A DNA stretch of 45,536 nt from Oscillatoria sp. (GTDB taxonomy: Bacteria; Cyanobacteriota; Cyanobacteriia; Cyanobacteriales; Laspinemataceae). The stretch covers positions 1 through 45,536 of the forward strand of contig JAABSJ010000022.1 in the NCBI GenBank assembly GCA_011390515.1. Direction: 5' to 3'. Within the stretch, counting starts at the first letter, position 1. Each line of letters begins with the position of its first letter. A program made the position numbers and the translations under genes. Below, piece after piece: positions 17,189 through 25,389 of the stretch. Below the pieces are notes generated by a model. That model made no database searches and was not told the DNA's origin. It saw nothing but the letters and a program-made list of their open reading frames with translations.

Positions 17189-19185
17189 GGAAAATCGGGA
17201 GTTTGGTCGATTAGCCAGTAGGTGATCATTTGTCCTTTTCCTTTGATGGTGATGGGTCCTCGTTTTTGGAATAGAAATTTGTGTTGTAGGCGATTATAGG
17301 TTTCGGTGGTGACTTGAATTTTACCGGGAAGGCCGGAGGATTCCATGCGGGATGCGACGTTTACGGTGTCTCCCCAGAGGTCGTAGATGAATTTTTTGAG
17401 GCCAATGACTCCGGCGACGACGGGTCCGGTATTGATGCCGATTCTGATTTGAAAGTGTTGGCCGGTCATGATGCAGAAGTCTTGGACGGCTTGCTGCATT
17501 TCTAGGGCCATTTCTGCGATCGCCTCGGCGGAATCAGAACGGGGGACGGGGAGTCCCCCGACGACCATATAGGCGTCGCCGATGGTTTTGATTTTTTCTA
17601 ATCCATATTTTTCCGCAAGGCGATCGAAGGTGGAAAAAATGTGATTTAGCCATGAGACTAATTGGATGGGAGAGACGCGAGAGGAAAGGGTTGTAAATCC
17701 TACAATATCGGCAAATAAAATGGTGACATCGGGGAAATAGTCGGCGATGGCGGTTTGATTGTCTTTTAACCGTTTGGCAATGGCGGCAGGGAAAATATTG
17801 AGTAATAATTGTTCCGATTTTTCTTGTTCAGCTTGGAGTGCTTGGGTGCGATCGCGGACTTTTCGTTCGAGCGATCGCGAATATTCGGCCAGTTGTTCAT
17901 GAGAGGATTTGAGTTGAGCACTCATCTGATTAAAGGCTTTGGCTAAGGTCCCCAATTCATCGGACCGATCGACCCAAACCCGGCGTTCAAAATCCCCATT
18001 GGCGATCGCCATACTCGCTTGACTCAGTTGCCACAACGGATAGGTAATCCATCGCGCCGTGATTAACCCCACCCCAATCGCGACAATTAACGCCACCAAA
18101 GATAACTGAATGGTGGTGCGGGTATTCACCTGAATTCGTTCCATAAAATCGGATTCGGGCACCACTACCACAATCAACCAATCCAAGTTTTCCCCATCGG
18201 AAAATGGCACAACTTGGACAAATTTGAGGTCCCCTTTTATCTTAAAGGCTAGTTGCTGGGGAGCGTTAATCTGAGTCAGGTCTCCAAAATAAGTCTTTAA
18301 ATACTTCGCGCTTTCCCGGATTAACAAATCCTCGACCTCTACTGCGGCAATTCGATTCACCCGATCGCCTTCGATTTGATAGGGAAGTTGTGGGACTGAA
18401 GTCGCCACCAACAGTCCCGATCGCTCCATAATAAAGGTCTGTCCAGATTTGCCAATCTTAATCGTTTCTAAAAATTCCCGAATATGGGATAACACAAAAT
18501 CCACTCCTAAAACCCCGCGCAAAATTTCCCCCTCTTGATAAAGCGGTTGTGCCAAGGTAATTTTCAGCCTGGGGTCTTTAAAATCCACATAAATATCACT
18601 CCAAATCGGTTGATTGGCCTGCACCGCTTTCTCATACCAGGGACGAATTCGCGGGTCATAAGGATTACCAGACTCTAATAATTCCCCCGGATTGCCGAAA
18701 TTGTCAACGGCGTAACTGTGAAAATTTCCCCCAGTAGAACGACCGGCGCGACCAATTTCCCATCGGTTATTATTTTGAAAGCCTAATCCGATAAATTCCC
18801 CATCAGCACCTCCTAAATAAATCGCTGAAACTGTAATGCGATCGACTAAATTTCGCTGACGCCAAAATTGCCGAGTTAGACTGCCTGTATCTTGGGAATT
18901 CAGGTGACCTAAATCGAGCGCATTAGCATTAATTTGATTGATCACCCGAGGCGCTTGCAAATAATCCCGCAACTGGGTCTCAATCCGTGCGACAATTTCA
19001 GCGCGTAACTGCGCTGCCAGGTCATTAACCGCTTGTTGTCCATTTTTTAAAGATAACCAACCCGTCAATCCCACTGCCACGGAAATTTGCAGGACAAATG
19101 GGACGACGAGCACCAGACGGATTGGGAATTTCCAGGTCTGAAACAGACGTTTGGGATTCAATCTTAAATTGCGTGTCACGCTCAT
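17161..19185 (-). CDS. Membrane class III adenylate cyclase with dCache sensor
   Basis: This is a 674-residue inner-membrane enzyme that makes cAMP. The order is TM1 (about 22-46), a periplasmic dCache-type sensor (about 50-345), TM2 (about 355-378), HAMP (378-432), coiled coil, then the catalytic domain (about 490-650). Metal aspartates are in ILFADIVGF and TIGDAYM. The adenine-selecting residues are the Lys in KIKTIGDAYM and the Asp in IYDLWGDTVN, and the catalytic Asn and Arg follow in NVASRM. Guanylate cyclases carry Glu and Cys at those two selecting positions. The start is the ATG at 19185, with AAGGGG six bases upstream. The in-frame TTG at 19269 has no such site and abuts a MITE-like element. 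The signal is unknown. The 3' end lies in the direct repeat shared with the cassette. Confidence 0.92.
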   Translation of the reverse strand: MSVTRNLRLNPKRLFQTWKFPIRLVLVVPFVLQISVAVGLTGWLSLKNGQQAVNDLAAQLRAEIVARIETQLRDYLQAPRVINQINANALDLGHLNSQDTGSLTRQFWRQRNLVDRITVSAIYLGGADGEFIGLGFQNNNRWEIGRAGRSTGGNFHSYAVDNFGNPGELLESGNPYDPRIRPWYEKAVQANQPIWSDIYVDFKDPRLKITLAQPLYQEGEILRGVLGVDFVLSHIREFLETIKIGKSGQTFIMERSGLLVATSVPQLPYQIEGDRVNRIAAVEVEDLLIRESAKYLKTYFGDLTQINAPQQLAFKIKGDLKFVQVVPFSDGENLDWLIVVVVPESDFMERIQVNTRTTIQLSLVALIVAIGVGLITARWITYPLWQLSQASMAIANGDFERRVWVDRSDELGTLAKAFNQMSAQLKSSHEQLAEYSRSLERKVRDRTQALQAEQEKSEQLLLNIFPAAIAKRLKDNQTAIADYFPDVTILFADIVGFTTLSSRVSPIQLVSWLNHIFSTFDRLAEKYGLEKIKTIGDAYMVVGGLPVPRSDSAEAIAEMALEMQQAVQDFCIMTGQHFQIRIGINTGPVVAGVIGLKKFIYDLWGDTVNVASRMESSGLPGKIQVTTETYNRLQHKFLFQKRGPITIKGKGQMITYWLIDQTPDFPPSNPQILP

Positions 19186-19273
19186 AGTTGACCCCTTAGC
19201 GGGAAGAATTGCGGACCCGTCTTTGACCCTCGGGTTGGTCTGGAAATAGTCTAATATAGACTCTCTCAAGTTG

Positions 19274-19376
19274 TAAGCTGTTCACTGTCTAAATTGGGAA
19301 GCAGAAAATCATGAAACCTTGGGAGTGCGAGCATCTTGCTCGCTAACAGTACCCAATTTAACTGCCGAACAGCTTA
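19274..19376. mobile_element. MITE-like element with TAAGCTGTTC ends
   Basis: A 103-bp segment has imperfect terminal inverted repeats of about 25 bp. The left end starts TAAGCTGTTC and reads to AAATTGGG; the right end starts CCCAATTTAA and ends GAACAGCTTA. A small internal hairpin (GCGAGCA with TGCTCGC) lies at about 19327-19343. It sits about 90 bp upstream of the adenylate cyclase start. Confidence 0.6.
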
Positions 19377-19503
19377 TCTATTTCCCAAACCCGAGTGAGT
19401 AGGTTATCCAGTTTCGGCTAAACAAGATAGAATCAATCTGCCTAATTTATTCCTTAATACAGATTAACTCGATGTTTTACCCTAGCCGGTATTCCCACTC
19501 GCA

Positions 19504-20691
19504 TTACCAAACCATTTGCGATCGCTCATTTACCACGCGATCATAAACCGCTTCGGTTTGTTGAGCCAATTTCGGCCAACTAAATCGCTGGTTTAAATCC
19601 GCATAAGCATTATCAATCAACCACTGAACATACTCTGAATTTTTCAAAACATCGAGGATTCCCCAGGCAAGGGAGTCGGGATTATTGGTCCAGGTGACCA
19701 CGCCGGTTTTGCTATGTTGGACCACCTCGGGTAATCCTCCGGTATCGGAGACAACCACAGGAACCCGGGCGGCAAAACTTTCTAAGGCGACAATGCCAAA
19801 GGGTTCATAGAGACTGGGGAAAACGGCACAATCGGCGACGGTTTGAAATTTGTGCAGGTCATCCTCAAACATGAAGCCGGTAAAATAGCATTTATCCCAG
19901 ATATTTAAGGCCGAGGCTAATTGTTTGAGGTGGTCAGTATTGCCACCGCCCACAATGGCAAATTTGACCAATCCTCCCATTTCCCAGAGAATTTTGGGGG
20001 CAGCTTTTAATAAAACTTCGACGCCTTTTTCATAAGTCATCCGACCGACATAATACACGATTTTTTCATGATCGCCTGCAAACTGACGGCGAAAGGTTTG
20101 GGCATCAAAATCCTGCCACCGGGGTTTTTTTTCGGCCCGGATGCCATTAAAAATGACGTCGATTTTATCCCAGGGACAGCCTAATGCCTGTTCCAGTTCT
20201 CGCCGCATATAATCGCTACAGACGATGGTCCGCCAGGAGTTGTACACCAAGTCTTGCTCTTTCTGGGCGATATACCCCTGGATCTCGTTATGAATGCCGT
20301 TGTTGCGGCCATGTTCGGTGGCGTGGATGGTGGCAATCAGGGGAATTTTAAAGTGGTGTTTGAGGGCGATCGCCGCATCGCCGACTAACCAATCATGGGC
20401 GTGAATCAAATCGAAGGGTCCTTCTTCTAAAATCAATTTGCCCCCATGAAGTCCCATACTCTCGTTCATGTTGGCCACCCAGTGGAAGAAGTCATGTCCA
20501 TGTTCGACGGGGACCCGATGCACGTCAATCCCTTCGAGTTGTTCATACATCGGGGCATGACCAAATTCCACGGTGATTAAATGGACGGAATGGCCCAATT
20601 TCACCAATTCCGGATATAATTCCGCAACGTGCCTTGCAATACCCCCGACAATCCGGGGAGGAAACTCCCAAGTGAGGACCAAAATTTTCAT
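19504..20691 (-). CDS. Glycosyltransferase family 4 protein
   Basis: This is a 395-residue GT-B fold retaining glycosyltransferase. It starts MKILVLTWEFPPRIVGGIAR, with the nucleotide-sugar loop glycines, like bacterial glycogen synthase-type GT4 enzymes. IHAHDWL lies near residue 95. The C-terminal half has YVGRMTYEKGVEVLL and the donor-binding motif PSLYEPFGIVALE (E-x7-E), then DTGGLPEVV. No signal peptide or membrane anchor is present. The acceptor sugar cannot be told from sequence; a polysaccharide or alpha-glucan role is possible. It is followed, in the same orientation, by a MITE-like element and the adenylate cyclase. The DUF2079 gene lies upstream on the same strand across about 110 bp that include a perfect hairpin. 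Confidence 0.9.
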   Translation of the reverse strand: MKILVLTWEFPPRIVGGIARHVAELYPELVKLGHSVHLITVEFGHAPMYEQLEGIDVHRVPVEHGHDFFHWVANMNESMGLHGGKLILEEGPFDLIHAHDWLVGDAAIALKHHFKIPLIATIHATEHGRNNGIHNEIQGYIAQKEQDLVYNSWRTIVCSDYMRRELEQALGCPWDKIDVIFNGIRAEKKPRWQDFDAQTFRRQFAGDHEKIVYYVGRMTYEKGVEVLLKAAPKILWEMGGLVKFAIVGGGNTDHLKQLASALNIWDKCYFTGFMFEDDLHKFQTVADCAVFPSLYEPFGIVALESFAARVPVVVSDTGGLPEVVQHSKTGVVTWTNNPDSLAWGILDVLKNSEYVQWLIDNAYADLNQRFSWPKLAQQTEAVYDRVVNERSQMVW

Positions 20692-20763
20692 CGACGCAGT
20701 TTACACAAGTTTAGATTTAGATAGAACTGTCATTTTGCAGCAGTGGTAACAACCGGCGGGGTG

Positions 20764-20803
20764 GCGATAATCGGCGGGGGTTAAAACCCCCGCCGATTAT
20801 CGC
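20764..20803. terminator. Perfect 19-bp-arm hairpin after the DUF2079 gene
   Basis: Arms of 19 bases (GCGATAATCGGCGGGGGTT and its exact complement) flank a two-base loop directly after the DUF2079 stop codon. There is no T-run, so it may be a repeat element acting as a 3'-end hairpin rather than a classical terminator. Confidence 0.55.
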
Positions 20804-22669
20804 TTACGCATCCGGTTGCAATAATGGCTCAATCTCTTCACGATACCGTTGCCATGCCGCTAATGCTGCTGAATTTGAGGGAGTTTGTCGGCGCATTAAA
20901 ATCACCCCCTGTTCAAATCCAATGATGCCATATTGGTTTGTGGCATGGAGTTGTTCGATGAAGGGGACTAAATCCTCAAAGAGCTCACGGTCATGTTTGA
21001 AGGCGGGGAGATATTGCTGGAGTTTCCACAAGTCGGCGATCGCATATTCGACGTTGACCTCTTCTGAAGCATCATTGCGGAACCTCATAAACGGAAAGCG
21101 CAGAATCTCTCGGCGTCCAGAGAGGGAAGGCACTAAATAGGTGGTCGCTGAAACACTGGCATCCGGGGGAATCTGGGAGGTTAAGTTGCGGATGTGGCGA
21201 CTATGTTCCCACTGCTGCGGCAGGGAAACGTACACCCAGGGGTTGATGGAGTCGGGAATAATAAAATAAAAGGTGCGATTGGGGTTGGAGGTAAAGGTAA
21301 ACAATAGGGACAACCCGATGCAAATGGCCCAAAAGCGCTGCATGGAAATTTTGAGCAGTTTGGGATGGGTTTCCCACCAGTAGTCGGCTTTTTTGCGGAG
21401 GGGTTCGAGGATGGTATTCAGGCGATCGCCCCAGGAGGCAATTTTGCCGGTTAATAAATTGGTGTCCGGTGTGTGGTGGGGTTCATTGATGGGGACGGGT
21501 GGTGGGGTGGGTTTATTCCAGAGTCCCTGACGAATCACGTCCCGGACTGGGGTTTGTAGGGACTGTTGCCGGTAGGACCACCAAAGAATTGCCCCATAAC
21601 ACAGACCCGGGACGACGGTCATGGCATAGCGGATATTAATGGATAAGGCGGTTTGACCTTGTTGTAAGAAAATCGCCAACAGGGGAAATCCGGCGATCGC
21701 CCAGGCACTGGGGGAGAAGGCGGGAATAAAGGCCAAGGGCAACCATTGTCCCAGGAGATACTTAATTTTTCCCCCGATTGGGGTAATAATCTCCCAAATC
21801 ACTAATCCCGGTTGGCTGATGAAGGCCCAGAGAATCTCCAAGGTGGTCGCTTCTTCTTTGTCTACATACTGCCCGAAGCGTTCAATGGTGAACCGGCGAG
21901 AAATATCGTCGGAAAATAGGGGCATGATCAGGTTGGTCAAGAGGGCGATATAGGTGAAGCTGAGGGTGCAAATGAGTAATCCCTGTTTGGGATAGCGTTT
22001 GCTGAGGGTCATGTAGACGCCGACGCCAAACAGGGAGATGCCGCCATCGGCGCGGACGGCGAGGATGCAGAGGGCGAGGGGCCAAAAGAGCCACCACCAG
22101 CGTTTTTCCATTGCCAACAACAGACTGAAGACAAACAGGGGCATCTGGAAGTTGTCATGGAAGTTGGAGAGGGTGGGACCGGCGATCGCATTGGCGGCAT
22201 AGTAGCTAACGGCAATCCAACTGGCGATCGCCGGTTGCAGGTAGACTCGGGCGAGGAGATAAAGCACCCCTCCAGCAGCGGTGACCAGGGTAACATGGAG
22301 CACGCTCAAGGTGACTGGAGAGGGAAACAGGCTGTAAATCGGTAGCCAGAGTAAGAGGGCCGGGGTAAAATGTTGTCCCAGACGGTGATAGGAAACGTCT
22401 GGGACTTCTTGATCGTGAACGACATTGGTGGACAGACCCGAGGAGAGCGAACTTTGAAACAACCGTCCCTGGGTGCTATTCCAAAAGACTTGGTTGAAAA
22501 TTCCTTGGTCAAAAGAGGCGTAAAAGGTGTAGTAGCGGTGGAGGGTGAAGACTAGGGTTACTACAAAGAAGGCGATCGCAACGGTCACCACCCACCGCGC
22601 CCCTGAATTTTTCTGCAAGTTTGACAACATTCCTCGCTTAAGTATTAAGAAAATGTTAAGGTTTGACAA
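20804..22669 (-). CDS. DUF2079 multi-pass membrane protein
   Basis: This is a 621-residue integral membrane protein with about ten hydrophobic segments. The family hallmark is near the N-terminus: FDQGIFNQVFWNSTQG, followed by HRLGQHFTPALLLWLPIYSL. An acidic residue just after the first helix and the loop/helix layout resemble GT-C glycosyltransferases and polyprenyl-linked sugar transferases, but the function of DUF2079 proteins is not established. The C-terminal 150 residues (PQQWEHSRHIRNLTSQIP onwards) form a soluble domain. It is co-directional with the GT4 gene downstream, which hints at shared glycan work. It is divergent from sasA across about 260 bp. Confidence 0.85.
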   Translation of the reverse strand: MSNLNIFLILKRGMLSNLQKNSGARWVVTVAIAFFVVTLVFTLHRYYTFYASFDQGIFNQVFWNSTQGRLFQSSLSSGLSTNVVHDQEVPDVSYHRLGQHFTPALLLWLPIYSLFPSPVTLSVLHVTLVTAAGGVLYLLARVYLQPAIASWIAVSYYAANAIAGPTLSNFHDNFQMPLFVFSLLLAMEKRWWWLFWPLALCILAVRADGGISLFGVGVYMTLSKRYPKQGLLICTLSFTYIALLTNLIMPLFSDDISRRFTIERFGQYVDKEEATTLEILWAFISQPGLVIWEIITPIGGKIKYLLGQWLPLAFIPAFSPSAWAIAGFPLLAIFLQQGQTALSINIRYAMTVVPGLCYGAILWWSYRQQSLQTPVRDVIRQGLWNKPTPPPVPINEPHHTPDTNLLTGKIASWGDRLNTILEPLRKKADYWWETHPKLLKISMQRFWAICIGLSLLFTFTSNPNRTFYFIIPDSINPWVYVSLPQQWEHSRHIRNLTSQIPPDASVSATTYLVPSLSGRREILRFPFMRFRNDASEEVNVEYAIADLWKLQQYLPAFKHDRELFEDLVPFIEQLHATNQYGIIGFEQGVILMRRQTPSNSAALAAWQRYREEIEPLLQPDA

Positions 22670-22932
22670 CTAACGCTCTGCTGCTTCAACAGGTTGAAAG
22701 TTGAGGTTCCGTTGAGTGGGTTTAGACCAGTCCGGAGGCCCTAGCTTTTTTCCTCCTGGGCAGTTAAGTCGTGACGAGAGTCGAATCCTTTGTACTCTTT
22801 CACGAATCGACAATAAACAGGATAATTTATAAATATAAAGAAAAACCAAAGAACTGCTAGGGCGATCGAGTTACTTGTCTCCAGATCAAAATCAGTGTTA
22901 CTTTTTTAGCCGCATTGCCGCAAGGGGATTGC

Positions 22933-24114
22933 ATGAGGGCAGTTCCGGAAAAAACCATGCATCAGAACGATGAAGTACCTTTACAGCTTGTCCTATTTGT
23001 TGATAGGCGTCCAAGATCCAGTGAACAAATTCGCCAAATCCGTAGTTATTTTCAGAAACTGCGGACAGGTATCCCCTTTGACTTGGAGATCATTGATGTC
23101 AGCGAACAGCCTTATCTAGCTGAACAGTTCAAACTCGTAGCGACTCCAGCTTTGATTAAACTTCACCCAGGACCCAGACAAGTTCTAGCCGGTAGTAATT
23201 TAGTAGCGGAACTCGATAAGTGGTGGGATCGCTGGCAGAAGTCCGTGGAAGAGTATCTCAGCAAGCAGGCATCATCGGAGGCGATCGGACATTATCCCAG
23301 GAAACCCATCTCTTCTCAACTGGCACATTCGGCTGAATTAATGGAACTCTCCGATGAAATTTTTCGCCTGAAGCAGGAAAAAGAAGAACTGCTGGACCAA
23401 CTCCATTTTAAGGACCGTCTGATTGCCATGTTAGCCCATGAGTTGCGAAATCCTCTAACGGCAGCTTCCCTGGCTTTAGAAACCCTAGAAATCACTTACA
23501 AACCGGAAAAATCTCTCAATCCCGAGGCGGCATCAGCACTGCGATCGCGATTAATTTACCATGCTCGCACTCAAACCCGCCTGATCGATCGCATGATCTC
23601 AGATATCCTCGTTGCTGCTCATAGCACAAATAGTGCCGACTTTCACATTCATCCCCAGAAACTAAATCTTAAAACCCTGACTTTGAACATTCTGGAAAAT
23701 TTCAAAGACCGCCTATTGGCGAAATCCCATACCCTCAAAACCGACATTCCCAACGATTTACCTTCAGTTTATGCCGATGGAGAAAGGGTGCGCCAGGTGA
23801 TTGTCAATCTGGTGGACAATGCTATTAAGTACACGCCTCAAGGCGGACAAATCGAAGTCTGTATCTTGCACCGCACGACACAAAAGGTTCAAGTTAGCAT
23901 AATCGACAACGGTCCCGGGATTCCCGCAGAAAATCAGGAGCATATTTTTGAGGATAAGTTTCGTCTCCAGCGCGATGAACAAAAAGATGGATATGGCATC
24001 GGGTTAGGCTTATGTAAGCGGTTAATTCGAGCTAATTGTGGGGAAATTTGGGTGGATTCTTCTTGCAATAAAGGTAGTGCATTTCACTTTACTCTACCCG
24101 TGTATCGACAGTAG
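22933..24114 (+). CDS. sasA: SasA-type circadian output histidine kinase
   Basis: This is a 393-residue soluble kinase. Residues about 15-105 form a KaiB/thioredoxin-like domain (LQLVLFVDRRPRSSEQ and LVATPALIKLHPGPRQVLAG) that in other cyanobacteria docks on KaiC. After a linker with a short coiled coil come HisKA with H169 (AMLAHELRNPL) and HATPase_c (IDNGPGIP, YGIGLGLCKRL). SasA autophosphorylates in response to KaiC and passes phosphate to RpaA, setting circadian gene expression. No kai gene or rpaA is in the window, as usual for sasA. The start is the ATG at 22933 with AAGGGG six bases upstream; the in-frame TTG at 22915 lacks such a site. Some lineages carry several SasA-like kinases, so direct clock function is inferred from domain order. 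Confidence 0.92.
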   Translation: MRAVPEKTMHQNDEVPLQLVLFVDRRPRSSEQIRQIRSYFQKLRTGIPFDLEIIDVSEQPYLAEQFKLVATPALIKLHPGPRQVLAGSNLVAELDKWWDRWQKSVEEYLSKQASSEAIGHYPRKPISSQLAHSAELMELSDEIFRLKQEKEELLDQLHFKDRLIAMLAHELRNPLTAASLALETLEITYKPEKSLNPEAASALRSRLIYHARTQTRLIDRMISDILVAAHSTNSADFHIHPQKLNLKTLTLNILENFKDRLLAKSHTLKTDIPNDLPSVYADGERVRQVIVNLVDNAIKYTPQGGQIEVCILHRTTQKVQVSIIDNGPGIPAENQEHIFEDKFRLQRDEQKDGYGIGLGLCKRLIRANCGEIWVDSSCNKGSAFHFTLPVYRQ

Positions 24115-24174
24115 AAATGAGCAGATTAAATTAAGTCCGGCAGGATGGGAGTATCTCAATTTTGAAAAGAGACC

Positions 24175-24279
24175 TATAGCGTTTCTCATGTCCATAAGGT
24201 ACAGCCCTCACCCCAAACCCCTCTCCCAGAACGGGAGAGGGGCTTTGAAAAGTACCTCATCAGTCCGGGAACCGCTATA
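24175..24279. mobile_element. MITE-like element with TATAGC ends
   Basis: A 105-bp element runs from TATAGCG to CGCTATA, with further inner matches (AGGTAC on both sides). Its core is a hairpin of CCCCTCTCCC with GGGAGAGGGG. Ends of this kind, with TA at the boundary, also occur at 38806-38991. It lies just downstream of sasA. Confidence 0.6.
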
Positions 24280-24289
24280 ACCCCCAGCC

Positions 24290-24428
24290 CTTACAAGAAT
24301 AAATTTTTTACGCTTAAGGGAACTCCAAAAAATAAAATCTCCAATACCCACACCCTCAAGGGTGGGGCACTCGCAGACGAAGCCCGTGGTTCGACGGTGC
24401 TCACCAGAGCCCTGCGCGGGCTAAAAGA
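24290..24428. repeat. Composite of two dispersed repeat families
   Basis: Bases 24290-24315 begin CTTACAAGAATAAA and match the ends of the inverted-repeat element at 39734-39997. Bases 24316-24342 are an exact 27-bp inverted copy of 43416-43442. The rest (about 24349-24428) contains CACCCTCAAGGGTGGGGC and GCGCGGGCTAAAAG and belongs to the family at 32.2 and 43.1-43.6 kb. This stretch therefore looks like nested element remnants; no gene is visible in it. Confidence 0.55.
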
Positions 24429-24512
24429 GACTTGTTAGTTCCTTAATCATCGGATGTGGACGATTTATTTGTTGGAATACCCCAATCAAAACTCCCACAA
24501 TCGCGAAATAGA

Positions 24513-24770
24513 CTAACAAGTTTTAAGGTCCGGACTGTTCCATCGCTTCACCAAGGTAACGCGGACCCGGGGGGTAGAATCGCGACGGAGAATTTTGATT
24601 TTTGCTCTGAGTTCTAATTCATTCAGGGCACATTTAACTTGGGTTAACGTCAATCCTGACAATTTAGCCAAGTCTTGGGGGGCGATCGCATCTTGTTGTT
24701 TCAGGGCTTCAAGTACAGCCCGAATATGTTCGGGCCGGGGTTTTAGGCGAAAATATCCAAACGACGACAT
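24513..24770 (-). CDS. Small winged-helix-like DNA-binding protein
   Basis: This is an 85-residue protein I do not recognise by name. Residues about 13-60 (HIRAVLEALKQQDAIAPQDL, then AKLSGLTLTQVKCALNELEL) look like a helix-turn-helix of the winged-helix class, with a basic wing at KIKILRRDSTPRVRVTLVKR. It could be a local transcription regulator. It stands alone, with repeat remnants downstream and about 600 bp of empty sequence on the dnaK3 side. The coding frame has normal composition and the start ATG at 24770 is plausible. Confidence 0.65.
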   Translation of the reverse strand: MSSFGYFRLKPRPEHIRAVLEALKQQDAIAPQDLAKLSGLTLTQVKCALNELELRAKIKILRRDSTPRVRVTLVKRWNSPDLKTC

Positions 24771-25389
24771 TTTCCAACTCCTCGGAATCAGGTTTTAACG
24801 TCGATTCAGGACTGACCTTCCTCCAGCTATCCGTCCTGAATCAACCCGAAATGGGTCATCAACCGTACCCTTTGTACGGCATCCAGGAAAGAAACCCAGA
24901 AGCGGTCAGTCTCGCCCCTCACACCATCAATTTTGCTGCTTACCTGCCAATCTCCTCCACCGAGGCGATCGGCAACACTCCTTAATCTCTAGTTTAGCCT
25001 CCCAAACCCGACTCCCGACCAAAAGTCAACTCCCTCAAGCTAGACAGGACTGACGCAGATTTGGAGAACCCACCCTAAATGTAGGGGCGATTCGCGAATC
25101 GCCCCTACATTTAGGAGGTCATGGTACAGATTGCCTAAGTCCTGTAGGGGGTTTTCCCAGGCATCCTGTAGGAGAGTCATGGAGACTGAGGCCAAAACCC
25201 CTACGGTGCTGACGCGAGATAGAATAAAGTCAGAAAGCAATATCCTGAGTATTGCAACTTAGGGTTAACTGTTATGTCGTCACTATTCGTGGCGATCGCT
25301 TCTTGTAAAAAGTTCCAACGAGCCAACCAACCCAAAATCAGTTGAATTGTTAATCCAAGCAGTAAAACACGAGAGGTGGAGACAACAGC
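24771..25389. other. Intergenic region before dnaK3
   Basis: About 620 bases lie between the small HTH gene and dnaK3. The only structures seen are a 42-bp perfect palindrome at 25074-25115 and the dnaK3 ribosome-binding site (GGTGGAG, just before the ATG). A 66-codon minus-strand frame at 25040-25240 runs through the palindrome and is not convincing. Confidence 0.5.
25074..25115. repeat. Perfect 42-bp palindrome
   Basis: The arms 25074-25094 and 25095-25115 are exact complements with no loop, centred on GATTCGCGAATC. The core TAGGGGCGATTCG recurs in part at about 13787, which suggests a dispersed repeat family. Confidence 0.8.
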
